Shown here one piece after another: positions 12,773-22,209 of a DNA stretch of 64,000 nt. This DNA comes from Physcomitrium patens. Taxonomy: Eukaryota; Streptophyta; Bryopsida; Funariales; Funariaceae. Each line of letters begins with the position of its first letter. Position 1 is the stretch's first letter. Location: positions 7,961,868-8,025,867 of the forward strand of contig NC_037273.1 of NCBI RefSeq assembly GCF_000002425.4, given 5' to 3'. The position numbers and the translations under genes are program-made. A model generated the notes under the pieces. That model had not been told where the DNA came from. It made no database searches and saw nothing but the letters and a program-made list of their open reading frames with translations.

Positions 12773-14106
12773 TGTCGTATTACGTGCTTTCCTGCTCGAG
12801 AATGCGCAGGGCGTTTGGCTGTAGAAGGTAATATAGAGATTCACCGATAGTCAAGCAGTCTATCAGTTTTGACAGTTGGATTATAAACGACTACAACAAT
12901 GTACCATAAATCTATACGGATGCTCTTCGACTGCTTGTCGAAGTCCTTTTTACCCCAGTCGGTAGGTCTCTAGACGTTACAGAGAACCCCAAACAACCCA
13001 AACTGTTAATCTTCAATACCGCTTTGTACTTACGATCTTGTATCCACTGACTGTCTTGTTAGATTAACCCAATAAATTTCATTCACTCCGCATACTCAAT
13101 CCTATAGACACCCTTTTAATCCTTCAATCACAGACCTAACTCGATTTCACAAAACAGTCAAGAGTATTCAAACCCACTTCATTAAAAATCTCGATTCACC
13201 ATTACAATACTGACTTCAGCAGCGATTGCCTCAGTCTTCCCAAAACTCTACGAAGAAGAAAAATCCAAATTCTATGTCTTTCCTTCACCGACCCGAAGCA
13301 TGAAGCTCCTCTCTCTAATCCCTTTGATCTTCAAAAACCTCCCATGAAAACCGAACTGGTAACCTTGCAAAAGCTTCAAAACTAGCTCCCCCCGATTCCC
13401 AGAGAAAAAAAAAAAATCCCCCCGTTCAAAACTGTATCCCCCCTAACCTTATCCTCTGAATTTCTTCAATCTTTCGTCTTAGATCCGGAATTGGCTCCCA
13501 CCGTCAAGCTGGGATCCAAAATTGGTTCTCGCTGTCAGAGCTTTCTCCTCCGTTTTTACCTTTAAGAAATCCATTTACCGAAAACAACGTTCCCTGAAAC
13601 CGCACAAAGAACAGGACAGCCTGAAACAGAATTGAACCCCGTAATCGGGACCACATTGAGTCGCCCAACCAATTCAGGTCGCATATTGGATAAGAGTCCA
13701 GTAGTAACCTGGATGTTCCCGTAATTGGGTCAAATTGGTCCTCGCGTCAGATTGGCTAAGACCCGTAGTAAGACCTGGATTTCCCGTAATTAGACTGCAT
13801 TGGGTTGACCGGCCAATTCAGGTCTCATATTGGATAAGAGGACCCGGATTGGATTCTCGAAATTGGATCCAATTGGCTCTTCGAACCCGTCGTGTGAATT
13901 GGTCCTTCTCTTCCTGCTAACTCCTGTTATTGGAATCGAACGGAGCATTTCAGTATGCCCCGGCTGACTGTAACGGAGCGACTGAACCTGACCACTCAGT
14001 ATTTGTACTGGAGTTGGTCGATGCTCCCAATATTCGAGGTAACTGAATATTAATAAAATTCCCCTTTCTTTTTATTTTCACTGTATACTCATGTTACAAC
14101 ACGACA
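12773..14106 (-). repeat. 3' LTR of element B
   Basis: It has TG...CA ends and begins (minus strand) TGTCGTGTTGTAACATGAG. It includes the A-family blocks: a near-start inverted repeat, the two related CCTGAATTGG/ATTACGGG blocks, the 30-bp minisatellite (about two units) and the CTACAGCCA-type end. It is more diverged from B's 5' LTR than that LTR is from the copy at 7987-9231, at least over the last 230 bp. Confidence 0.9.
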
Positions 14107-14118
14107 TCTACCCCCTCT
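14107..14118 (-). other. polypurine tract of element B
   Basis: On the minus strand AGAGGGGGTAGA abuts the start of the 3' LTR. This is the same place and nearly the same sequence as in element A. Confidence 0.85.
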
Positions 14119-14168
14119 GAACCTGTGCATCCTCCGGTATGCACCAATTTATCCAATTACTGTTTGAT

Positions 14169-17100
14169 TCAGAATAAATCCCTTACGTCTTTGTCCAGTT
14201 CGTTTTCGTCACCTTCATTATCCATATCACTTTCATCTTTTTCCTGCGGAATCTCAGTACCTTCATTAAGGTCTTCCATATTCATCTCTGTGTGTCTTCG
14301 TTTAAATATTTTTACTTGCTTCCCTGCAATTGGTATTTTCAATTTTGTACCATCTAACTCCCGTAATGAGTAAGTCGCATTATCATGAACAGTTGTTACC
14401 ACATATGGTCCAAACCAACGTTTTGAAAATTTTTGCAAAGTACTATGTTGATTATCCAAACTATTGTTATAAACAAGTACCCAGTCACCTTCCTCGATTG
14501 CTTTTGGTCTCAATCGATGTTGCTTATCGAATCGCGCCTTGTTTTGTAACCTTGCTCTTTTTAACCTTTCCAATGCTATCTGGACATCTTCCGTTCTTTG
14601 CTCCAATTGTCGAATCCTAATAGCCAGAAGTTCTTCTCTTGTCAATCCATCTTCCCATGGTAGCATACTCCAAGTAAGTACCTTTTCTTCAATCGGCATA
14701 ATTGGTTTTTGACTTGTCATAAGTTGTACTGGCATATATCTTGTCACCGAGATATGTGTTGTTCGATCAGCCCATAATACAAATGACAATAGCCGTGGCC
14801 ACTCTTTAACTTTTCCATTACAAGCTTTAACCAATGCTTTCACAATTGGTGGGTGACCACGTTTGCTTTTTACATTCCCTTCTGGATTATAAGCAGTAGT
14901 CAGTGATAGTTTAACTCCACATTTTTCAAAGAACTTACGAGCTTCTTGTGCATTTAATTGTCCACGATCTGCAGTGATTTTTCTTACGCACCCGTAACGG
15001 CAAATGACATCTTCAAGCAAAAACCTACAAATCCCCTCTGTAGATTTTGTCCTCAATGATCTTCCTTCTACTTGATTTGATAAATCTTCACGAGCTAAAA
15101 CCAAATATCTCATCTGCCATAACCCAACCGGCATAATAACCAAATCAACAACCCATTTAAAATGAATAGCCAGAGGATACGTAGGATGAAGACCATCTCG
15201 ATGTCGGATATTAGAATACGATTGACAGATTTTACATGACTCTACAAATGAGAGCACATCTCGATACATATTTTTCCACCAATATCGTTCCTTGAGTTTA
15301 GCAAAAGTAGCCCAGATTCCTCTATGCCCTGACCATAAACTATCATGAAACTCCTTTAATAATTTTAGTTTTTCTTCCCTTTTGCCTATCACTCGTTGTG
15401 GCATCCCAATTCCTTTCTTCGGTCTCTTCCATAAGAATCTATCTCGAAGTAAAAATCCATATGCTTTTTTTCTTATTTGTTTGAATTTTTCTGTAGGCCA
15501 ATTTCCCTGCTTAGTCAAGGTATTCAAATAATGACCAATATCCAATAATTCTCCTTCATAAGATTCTTCAAGAAATAGCTTGTCTTCTCCGTTGAGATTT
15601 GATATTGAATAGAATTTCAATCCGACATCATCAATGTCTTCAACCATTTCGTCCTCCCTCTCGTATCTTGCTCGAGATAGCATGTCTGCTACTAAATTGT
15701 CCTTCCCAGTGATATGCTTAAATTCTGGATTTAGTGACTTAATATAAGCAATCCATCTCAACATTGTAATATCTGGCATTGAACAGTTAATAATCATTCC
15801 AAGCAATGGCAAGCAATCTGTTTCAATTACTACTACTGCCTCAATCAAATAGTCCTTTTCAACTTTCATAGCTGAAACGAGTCCCCAAAGTTCTCTTTTG
15901 ACTTGTGAATATGCACGCTGACGAATACTTAAAAGTTTAGCCCCAAATCGAACTGCAAATCTACTCCCATTCGAATCATCTTGACCCACAACCCATCCAA
16001 CGGCAATTGGACTAGTGTCTACAGTAAGAATCACTGGTCTATTGCACTTATAATCGACCTTCCTCAATATTGGAGGTGACATCAATAATTTCTTCAATCT
16101 TTGCATTGCCTGAATATGCCTTTCTTCCCATTCAAATCGGTAACCCTTGCGTAACAGTTCATATAATGGATCCGCTATGTGAGCAAAATGAGGGATCCAG
16201 ATTCGATAAAATATACATGCACCCAAAAACCTGCGAACCTCTGTTAAAGAACCACAATCCTCTTTCATCCTTCCAATTGCATCAACTTTAGTCGGATCTG
16301 GTTTTCTTCCATAAGATCCGCATAAATGTCCAACAATTACAACCTCTCGCACTCCAAATATGGACTTCATATCCGATAATGTAAGATGAATTTCTCCAAG
16401 CCGAGTTAAAATCTTTTCACAATCTTGTATATGATCAACAACATATCTGCGACACCCCCTCGTATCTAAAGTTTCATCCTTGTCTCCTTCTCTGCACCCT
16501 TTTATAGGAACATCATCCAGAAAAGGCATAGTCTTTTTCGGAATAAAATCTCTCAATACCTTATTCATCCCATTCATCATATGCGCAACTGAGTTGGTCG
16601 CGCCTTGAGGAAGAGTGCACATTCTAACCAATCCAAGTGGTGTCCTCATCGTTGTCATATCTCTACTTCCTTCGGCACGTTGAAATTGATCATAACTTGA
16701 ATACAAATCACCCATTGAATAGATCGTCCTTCCAGCAAACGCCTCAGCAAATTCATCCACAATAGGTCCAATTCCTGCATTCTTGACAATTACAGCATTC
16801 ACCGGCTGCATATTTTGAATAAACCGTAGTGACCCATTCTTCTTAGGTACCGTAAACCATCGACTAGAATACGGCGCAAATGAAGGTTCTAATATTTTCA
16901 TCTTTAACTTTTCTTTCAATAGTTCCACTAATTTAGGTAAATGTGCCCTCGGTACTGGAATCGGTCTTAGATTCCAAGGTACATGCGGTACAGTGAAGAT
17001 AACCATAGGTGTTATAATATTTGGATCCACACACCCAATTTCATGAGATTCGAAGGCAAACGATCTACCTTGTTTAGCCAACATCTTTTTGAAGCAAGTA

Positions 17101-17567
17101 ATTTCTTCCAGCAATAAAGATCCATCAGAACCAATCTTCAATTCTTCAAAAGTCTCTTCAGTAAACTGATGTCCAATACTCATTGGATCTCTTAAACTTG
17201 CTTCTTTTGATGCTTCTCCCATTTGTTCTTTAGAATCCTCTGGTAATGGTCCGGCAACAGGCTTTACCTTCTTATCTGCCGTTTTATATCTCGTCTCTAC
17301 TGTGACTTCTGGTGCTTGAAAAGATTCAAGCATGGTATAAACCTCTCTCGAATGAATCTCAACAATCTTATCATTATCCCCTAATCCAATAGATGTAATC
17401 AATTCCAATGAATCTTCCAGTCCATTTTCTTCATAAACATCCAAAATCCTCTCATCATCTTGCAATGCACCTATCTTGCGTAACTGTCCTTCAATATCAT
17501 ATAATCTTTTTCTTTCTTTTCTTTTAAAATCTTCAACTTTCTTATACATAATATTTCCATTCTCCAA
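14169..17567 (-). CDS. pol: Pol polyprotein of element B (RT, RNase H, integrase)
   Basis: This is an uninterrupted frame of about 1132 residues. Visible parts are a charged N-terminal region of about 200 residues, reverse transcriptase at about 210-440 (VPKKNGSLRFIQ; catalytic-box sequence PFLDDVPIKG, FLDD rather than the common YxDD), RNase H at about 500-640 (ILTVDTSPIAVGW, then HITGKDNLVADMLSR), an integrase zinc-binding region at about 730-790 (FHDSLWSGHRG, then CKICQ) with a core behind it, a GPY-like module near residue 1070 and an acidic tail. There is no chromodomain. The first possible start is a TTG, and the pol frame stays open upstream into the end of gag-protease in a different frame, as in A. 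That layout fits a family that reaches pol by frameshifting; the mechanism is inferred. Confidence 0.9.
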   Translation of the reverse strand: MENGNIMYKKVEDFKRKERKRLYDIEGQLRKIGALQDDERILDVYEENGLEDSLELITSIGLGDNDKIVEIHSREVYTMLESFQAPEVTVETRYKTADKKVKPVAGPLPEDSKEQMGEASKEASLRDPMSIGHQFTEETFEELKIGSDGSLLLEEITCFKKMLAKQGRSFAFESHEIGCVDPNIITPMVIFTVPHVPWNLRPIPVPRAHLPKLVELLKEKLKMKILEPSFAPYSSRWFTVPKKNGSLRFIQNMQPVNAVIVKNAGIGPIVDEFAEAFAGRTIYSMGDLYSSYDQFQRAEGSRDMTTMRTPLGLVRMCTLPQGATNSVAHMMNGMNKVLRDFIPKKTMPFLDDVPIKGCREGDKDETLDTRGCRRYVVDHIQDCEKILTRLGEIHLTLSDMKSIFGVREVVIVGHLCGSYGRKPDPTKVDAIGRMKEDCGSLTEVRRFLGACIFYRIWIPHFAHIADPLYELLRKGYRFEWEERHIQAMQRLKKLLMSPPILRKVDYKCNRPVILTVDTSPIAVGWVVGQDDSNGSRFAVRFGAKLLSIRQRAYSQVKRELWGLVSAMKVEKDYLIEAVVVIETDCLPLLGMIINCSMPDITMLRWIAYIKSLNPEFKHITGKDNLVADMLSRARYEREDEMVEDIDDVGLKFYSISNLNGEDKLFLEESYEGELLDIGHYLNTLTKQGNWPTEKFKQIRKKAYGFLLRDRFLWKRPKKGIGMPQRVIGKREEKLKLLKEFHDSLWSGHRGIWATFAKLKERYWWKNMYRDVLSFVESCKICQSYSNIRHRDGLHPTYPLAIHFKWVVDLVIMPVGLWQMRYLVLAREDLSNQVEGRSLRTKSTEGICRFLLEDVICRYGCVRKITADRGQLNAQEARKFFEKCGVKLSLTTAYNPEGNVKSKRGHPPIVKALVKACNGKVKEWPRLLSFVLWADRTTHISVTRYMPVQLMTSQKPIMPIEEKVLTWSMLPWEDGLTREELLAIRIRQLEQRTEDVQIALERLKRARLQNKARFDKQHRLRPKAIEEGDWVLVYNNSLDNQHSTLQKFSKRWFGPYVVTTVHDNATYSLRELDGTKLKIPIAGKQVKIFKRRHTEMNMEDLNEGTEIPQEKDESDMDNEGDENELDKDVRDLF

Positions 17568-17644
17568 TATACCAATAAAACTCGCATCAAAGGCACCTTC
17601 ATCTCGCGAGAGTACCTCCTCTTTTGTACCTCCATAATCTTGCT

Positions 17645-19855
17645 TTACAGTGGTACCTCCCCAAAATCCTTAAATCCTTCAACAATCTTTGGCAATGGTT
17701 TCTCCCTCAACCTATCTCGATTCCGTTCATGGTTAGGAGGTACTGTTAGAAATTGTACAGCTTTCCTCCCATCTTCGCTCCATACCCTTGCATAAGCAGA
17801 ACCATCGTCAAGTACCTTTGTTTCCATCCGTGTTGCCGTGATATAAGGTTGTCCTAAAATCAACGGATAAGACGTTGTATCTTGAACGAAGAAATATTGC
17901 TCCGTAGCAACATCCCCAATCCGAATTTTGACATCTGGACAAGCTCCATATAATTCGCCTCGTGTGTTATTAGCTGCTCGTATTGCCCATCCATGTTCCA
18001 TATCAATTGGCCATTTTTGCTTCTTATAAAGATCTTTAGACATGAGATTTATTTCAGAACCATGGTCCACCAAGGCAACTATTGGTTCTTCTATATCTCC
18101 TACCTTCACCAATACCTCAGTAGTTGCCCTTGCCCAATGCTTTCGAGTGTAATAGCTCAAAGTTTCCATTTCCTTGTCACTAGAATCTTCGAAACGTACT
18201 CGCTGATTATACCCATTCTTTTCATTTGTTGATTGCTTGTAACCAATATCAACCTCTTCTTCATCTCTACATATTCTTGCATCAATAGCATGACTCATTC
18301 CAGTTTTACCCATTAATTGCCTCTTTCGCTTAATGCTGTCAATGATAACATCATGAAACTCCTTCTTTGCAATTCTCAAGACTTCTTTCAATGTGAATTC
18401 CACCTTAGCGTTTAATATACGTTCTTCCAACACCCCTTTCAAATTTGTTGCCGCTTCAATGTCAGAAAGTAGCTTATAAGCAATTGATTTGCCCTTATCT
18501 TTTCTCTCCGTTATTTTTTCTCCCAATGATGCTGAGGTATCCTTTACAGGCAATTCTTGTGAAGCTGCCTCCCGAGCCTTGTCTCCTCGAGTTTGCCTCT
18601 TAAAAGAATTTCCTTCTCTAGTATCATCAAAATTTCCTCGTCTTTTTTCTTCCATCAAAGCTTCATGTTGGCTCTTAGCAATATATGCATGAACTGAAAG
18701 AGACTCAACAGGATCCTCCCAACCTGTTCTTCCTCGTATTGTAGCTGCAGTTCTCAATAACACTTCTCGAGGTAATTTCCCTTCTTGCATTGTAGAAACG
18801 GCAGAAGCCCAAAACTCACTAGTTTTCGTACTTCCACCAATTTCATCATCTACTCTAGCACCATAACTTGCACTTTCTCGTGCTACTATTTCATGCTCTT
18901 TTAAGTAATCTTGAACCAATGCTCTCATTCCTCCCTTGCCAAAATTGGTTTGAAGAAGATCTTCTCTATTTTTCAATGCTATCTTCCCATCTTTCCAGCA
19001 AATAATTCCCTGCCGTATCATATTATTAAATTCATTGCAATCTTTTCTAGTGTGTGAAGCATCATCACACCAAATGCATCTTTGTACATATCCTTGTTTT
19101 GAAACATTCTTCGAATTGTTTATAGAAGTATTCTCTTCAAGTCTTGCCAATTTGATTTGAAGATCTCGCATTCCTCGTATAATTTCTTCCATACCCATAT
19201 CTGCTTTCTTTGACAAGGATGTCGAAGGTTGAACTGTAGGCATTGTCGATGGTGTAGTACGTACTGGAGCTTTGGGTGCTTGTACTGGTTTCGGAATATT
19301 ACTCCTATCCTTCCTCCTTTCTTTTTTTGTAAGAAACCCCACCGCATCTTCAACGTTCTTCCACTTCGTTGTCAATCCTTCATCTTCTTCTTTGTCTTCA
19401 AGAAGGGGTTCTAATTTCTCTTGCAATTCTCTATCAGCAACTTGAAGAAATAGATCAACTTTGTTCGGCTCCAATGTCAATTTTTCTACCTTCGATAATT
19501 GAGAGTACTGCCTCTCAAATTCCCTTAGTAGCTCTGTTGCTTGCAAATTCTTATTGGGCCGTTCAATCCATCCCAGAAACAGCTTCTTAGTAACGCGAGC
19601 AACATCTTCCAAGAAATATTTGTCTTTCAATGCATGTGAAAAATCCTCCCATGAATTCCCATAACGATTCGTAATCGATGTAATGTGGTCTCTTATCTTT
19701 GGTATCATGGCAAGTCCAAATAGTGCAACCATTTTCTTCTCAGAAACCCGATTTAATTCCATTTCACGAACATAACATCTTAAATACCTTGAAATATTCC
19801 TCCCATCAAATTGATCAATTTTATTGACCACTGCTTGCAATGCTTTGGTTGCCAA
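17645..19855 (-). CDS. gag: Gag-protease polyprotein of element B
   Basis: This is an uninterrupted frame of 736 residues starting at an ATG (MATKALQAVVNKIDQFDG). Residues 1-170 form a helical capsid-like gag region (FDGRNISRYLRCYVREMEL; WEDFSHALKDKYF). A CCHC zinc knuckle (RCIWCDDASHTRKDC) lies near residue 275. A long charged linker follows, then a retropepsin-like domain at about 590-700 with ALVDHGSEINLMS and later YPLILGQPYITATRM. The DHG in place of the usual DSG/DTG is shared with copy A, so it looks like a family trait. The 77-nt spacing to the pol frame is also identical in A. Confidence 0.9.
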   Translation of the reverse strand: MATKALQAVVNKIDQFDGRNISRYLRCYVREMELNRVSEKKMVALFGLAMIPKIRDHITSITNRYGNSWEDFSHALKDKYFLEDVARVTKKLFLGWIERPNKNLQATELLREFERQYSQLSKVEKLTLEPNKVDLFLQVADRELQEKLEPLLEDKEEDEGLTTKWKNVEDAVGFLTKKERRKDRSNIPKPVQAPKAPVRTTPSTMPTVQPSTSLSKKADMGMEEIIRGMRDLQIKLARLEENTSINNSKNVSKQGYVQRCIWCDDASHTRKDCNEFNNMIRQGIICWKDGKIALKNREDLLQTNFGKGGMRALVQDYLKEHEIVARESASYGARVDDEIGGSTKTSEFWASAVSTMQEGKLPREVLLRTAATIRGRTGWEDPVESLSVHAYIAKSQHEALMEEKRRGNFDDTREGNSFKRQTRGDKAREAASQELPVKDTSASLGEKITERKDKGKSIAYKLLSDIEAATNLKGVLEERILNAKVEFTLKEVLRIAKKEFHDVIIDSIKRKRQLMGKTGMSHAIDARICRDEEEVDIGYKQSTNEKNGYNQRVRFEDSSDKEMETLSYYTRKHWARATTEVLVKVGDIEEPIVALVDHGSEINLMSKDLYKKQKWPIDMEHGWAIRAANNTRGELYGACPDVKIRIGDVATEQYFFVQDTTSYPLILGQPYITATRMETKVLDDGSAYARVWSEDGRKAVQFLTVPPNHERNRDRLREKPLPKIVEGFKDFGEVPL

Positions 19856-20068
19856 AGCTTTCTTTCAATCATTGCTTTGCTGTTGCTGCATTGACAATGA
19901 GAAGGCTTGAAACAAACTAGCGATAGACAGATCCATGTGCATACCTTGTCCTTTAGAAGACTCCCCACCAGAAACTCCTCCCAAAAATCCTTCAAAATTT
20001 TTATTTTCGTTTTCCATAAAAATAAAGATAAAATCAACCAAAATCCAATACCTTCTACCTCAAGCTTT

Positions 20069-20084
20069 CACGTTGGATTCACCA
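20069..20084 (-). other. candidate tRNA primer-binding site of element B
   Basis: On the minus strand TGGTGAATCCAACGTG begins 5 nt after the 5' LTR. Primer-binding sites for tRNAs begin with TGG, the complement of CCA. I cannot assign the tRNA. This contrasts with the chromoviruses in this window, whose site beyond the LTR matches their own transcript start instead. Confidence 0.55.
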
Positions 20085-20089
20085 CTTTT

Positions 20090-21387
20090 TGTCGTATTAC
20101 GTGCTTTCCTGCTCGAGAACGCGCCGGGTGTCTGGCTGTAGAAGGTAGTATGGAGATTCGTCGATAGTCAAGCAGTCTATCAGTTTTTGACTGCTGGAAT
20201 ATAAACGACTGCAACAATGTACCGTAAATCTATACGGGTGCTCTTCGACTACTTGTCGAAGTCCTTTTTGCCCCAGCCGATAAGTCTCTAGTCGTTACAG
20301 AGAACCCCAAACAACCCAAACTGTTAATCTTCAATACCGCTTTCTACTTACGATCTTGTATCCACTGACTGTCTTGTTAGATTAACTCAATAAATTTCAT
20401 TCACTCCGCATACTCAATCCTATAGACACCCTTTTAATCCTTCAATCACAGACGTAACTCGATTTCACAAAACAGTCAAGAGTATTCAAACCCACTTCAT
20501 TTAAAAATCCTGATTCACCATTACAACACTGACTTCAGCAGTAATTGCCTCAGTCTTCTCAAAACTCTACGAAGAAGAAAAATCCAAATTCTATGTCTTT
20601 TCTTCCCCGACCCGAAGCGTGAAGCTCCTCTCTCTAATTCCCTTGATCTCCAAAACCCTCCAATGAAAACCGAACTGGTAACCTTGCAAAAGCTTGAATA
20701 CTCGCTCCCCCCCCCGATTCCCCGAAAGAAAAAAACCTCTCCCTCAAAACTATATCCCCCCTAACCTTATCCTCTGAATTTCTTCAATCTTCCATCTTAG
20801 ATCCGAAATTGGCTCCCACCTCAAGCTTGGATCCGAAATTGGCTCTCACCTCAAGCTTGGATCCGAAATTGGCTCTCGCCGTCAAGCTTTCTCCTCCGTT
20901 TTTACCTTTAAGAAATCCATTTACCGAAAACAACGTTCCCTGAAACGGCACAGAGAACAGGACAGCTTGAAACAGAATCGAACCCCGTAATCGGGACCAC
21001 ATTGAGTCGCCTGACCAATTCAGGTCCTATATTGGTAAAGATGCCTGTAGTAACCTGGATGTTCCCGTAATTAGACTGCATTGGGTTGACCGGCCAATTC
21101 AGGTCTCATATTGGATAAGAGGACCCGGATTGGATTATCGAAATTGGATCCAATTGGCTCCTCGAACCCGTCGTGTGAATTGGTCCTTCTCTTCCTGCAG
21201 ACTCCCGTTATTGGAATCGAATGGAGCATTTCAGTATGCCCCGGCTGACTGTAACGGAGTGACTGAACCTGACCACTCAGTATTTGTACTGGAGTTGGTC
21301 GATGCTCCCAATATTCGAGGTAACTGAATATTAATAAAATTCCCTTTTCTTTTTATTTTCACTGTATACTCGTGTTACAACACGACA
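20090..21387 (-). repeat. 5' LTR of element B
   Basis: It has TG...CA ends and is 1298 bp long. It contains a 30-bp minisatellite at 20809-20890 (two full units plus a part; unit starts TTGGCTCCCACC on the plus strand). Its outer end abuts chromovirus C at 21388. Confidence 0.9.
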
Positions 21388-21693
21388 CCGGCTTCTATGA
21401 AGGTACATCCAGTCTTTCATGTTTCTCTGTTGGAACCTTATCGAGAGTCATCTTTTCCTGGAAGAGTGCAATGTCTGCCACCTAGTATTGAAATCGAGAA
21501 CCACGAAGAATACGAGGTTGAAAAGGTATTGGATTCACGGCAAAGGTGGGGAAAGTTAGAATATCTTGTTCATTAGTGTGGCTATGACATTAATGAGCGA
21601 ACGTGGGAGCCAGCTGAAAATCTTGCGAATGCACCACAAAAGGTACAGGAGTTTCATCAACGACATCCCGATAAACCTAAATCAATTCGATGA
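21388..21693 (+). pseudogene. integrase C-terminus and chromodomain of chromovirus C
   Basis: This is the continuation of C beyond B. It shows the integrase tail ([19 protein letters not shown]) and a chromodomain at about 21500-21660 ([29 protein letters not shown]). Chromodomains at this place define chromoviruses and in known members steer integration to modified chromatin. The piece is a fossil. Confidence 0.88.
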
Positions 21694-21809
21694 TAGTTTC
21701 TTTCTGAAGCTTGTTCTCCCAACAGTATAAGAAAAGGGGAGAGCACCAGCAAAATTCATAGTTGATGTAGTTATTTTCTCCAAGATAGATCGTAGTTTGG
21801 TCTTTTGAT

Positions 21810-22157
21810 ATGGATAGCCAAGAGATAGATACTATGCCAGTCAGAGTATCGCAACCGAGTAGCTCACGAAGGCGACCCCGAGATGAAGAACTACATGTAC
21901 CACGACGACGACGGAGGATACCGAGTAATCGATCACTGGTGATCGTATTTGAGATCGAGCCTGCTTACGATGGTCAACCAGAAGGCGTGTTTGCAAGACA
22001 ATTTCACAATGAGGACACGGAAGTTCATGCTTGGTCAGAAGTCGAAGGCGTGGACCACTACCGTTGGCTTCAAGGGTCGATGAACCACTTGCCTCGTGAA
22101 CAACAGTTGGAGTTCATAGCAAAAGTTATGCGACAGATCTTCATTTTCTTGCATTGA
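21810..22157 (+). CDS. small 3' gene of chromovirus C, conserved unknown protein
   Basis: This is an open frame of 115 residues starting about 115 nt after the end of pol and ending about 50 nt before the 3' LTR. The N-terminus is MDSQEID. Residues 22-45 are rich in arginine (SSSRRRPRDEE, then PRRRRRIPSNR), like a nuclear-localisation or nucleic-acid-binding patch. The C-terminal part holds a conserved core: VIVFEIEPAYDGQPEGVF, then GVDHYRWLQGSMNHLPREQQ and a final FIFLH. Recognisable relatives occupy the same place in D, F, G and H. I do not recognise the family. It has no signal peptide or membrane segment, so it does not look like an envelope protein. Confidence 0.75.
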   Translation: MDSQEIDTMPVRVSQPSSSRRRPRDEELHVPRRRRRIPSNRSLVIVFEIEPAYDGQPEGVFARQFHNEDTEVHAWSEVEGVDHYRWLQGSMNHLPREQQLEFIAKVMRQIFIFLH

Positions 22158-22209
22158 ACTGATCAACAACATTACTTCTCATAGACCTCGAAGCTAAAGG
22201 AGGGGGTGA

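Larger units (their letters stand above)
12773..21387 (-). mobile_element. LTR retrotransposon B (Ty3/gypsy, A/B family), looks whole
   Basis: B is a complete-looking 8.6-kb element on the minus strand. In its own orientation it has a 5' LTR (20090-21387), a TGG-starting primer-binding candidate, a gag-protease frame, a pol frame, a polypurine tract and a 3' LTR (12773-14106). Both long frames are open. The LTRs differ by several percent by eye and in length (1298 against 1334 bp), so the insertion is not very recent, or its ends have exchanged sequence with another copy. I see no clear target-site duplication (ATTGC on one side, CCGGC on the other). It lies inside chromovirus C, in the opposite orientation. 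Confidence 0.92.

Noticed and set aside
14125-14620. Plus-strand frames over the end of B's pol
   Set aside because: They are shadows of the acidic tail and are mirrored at 6017-6512 in A.
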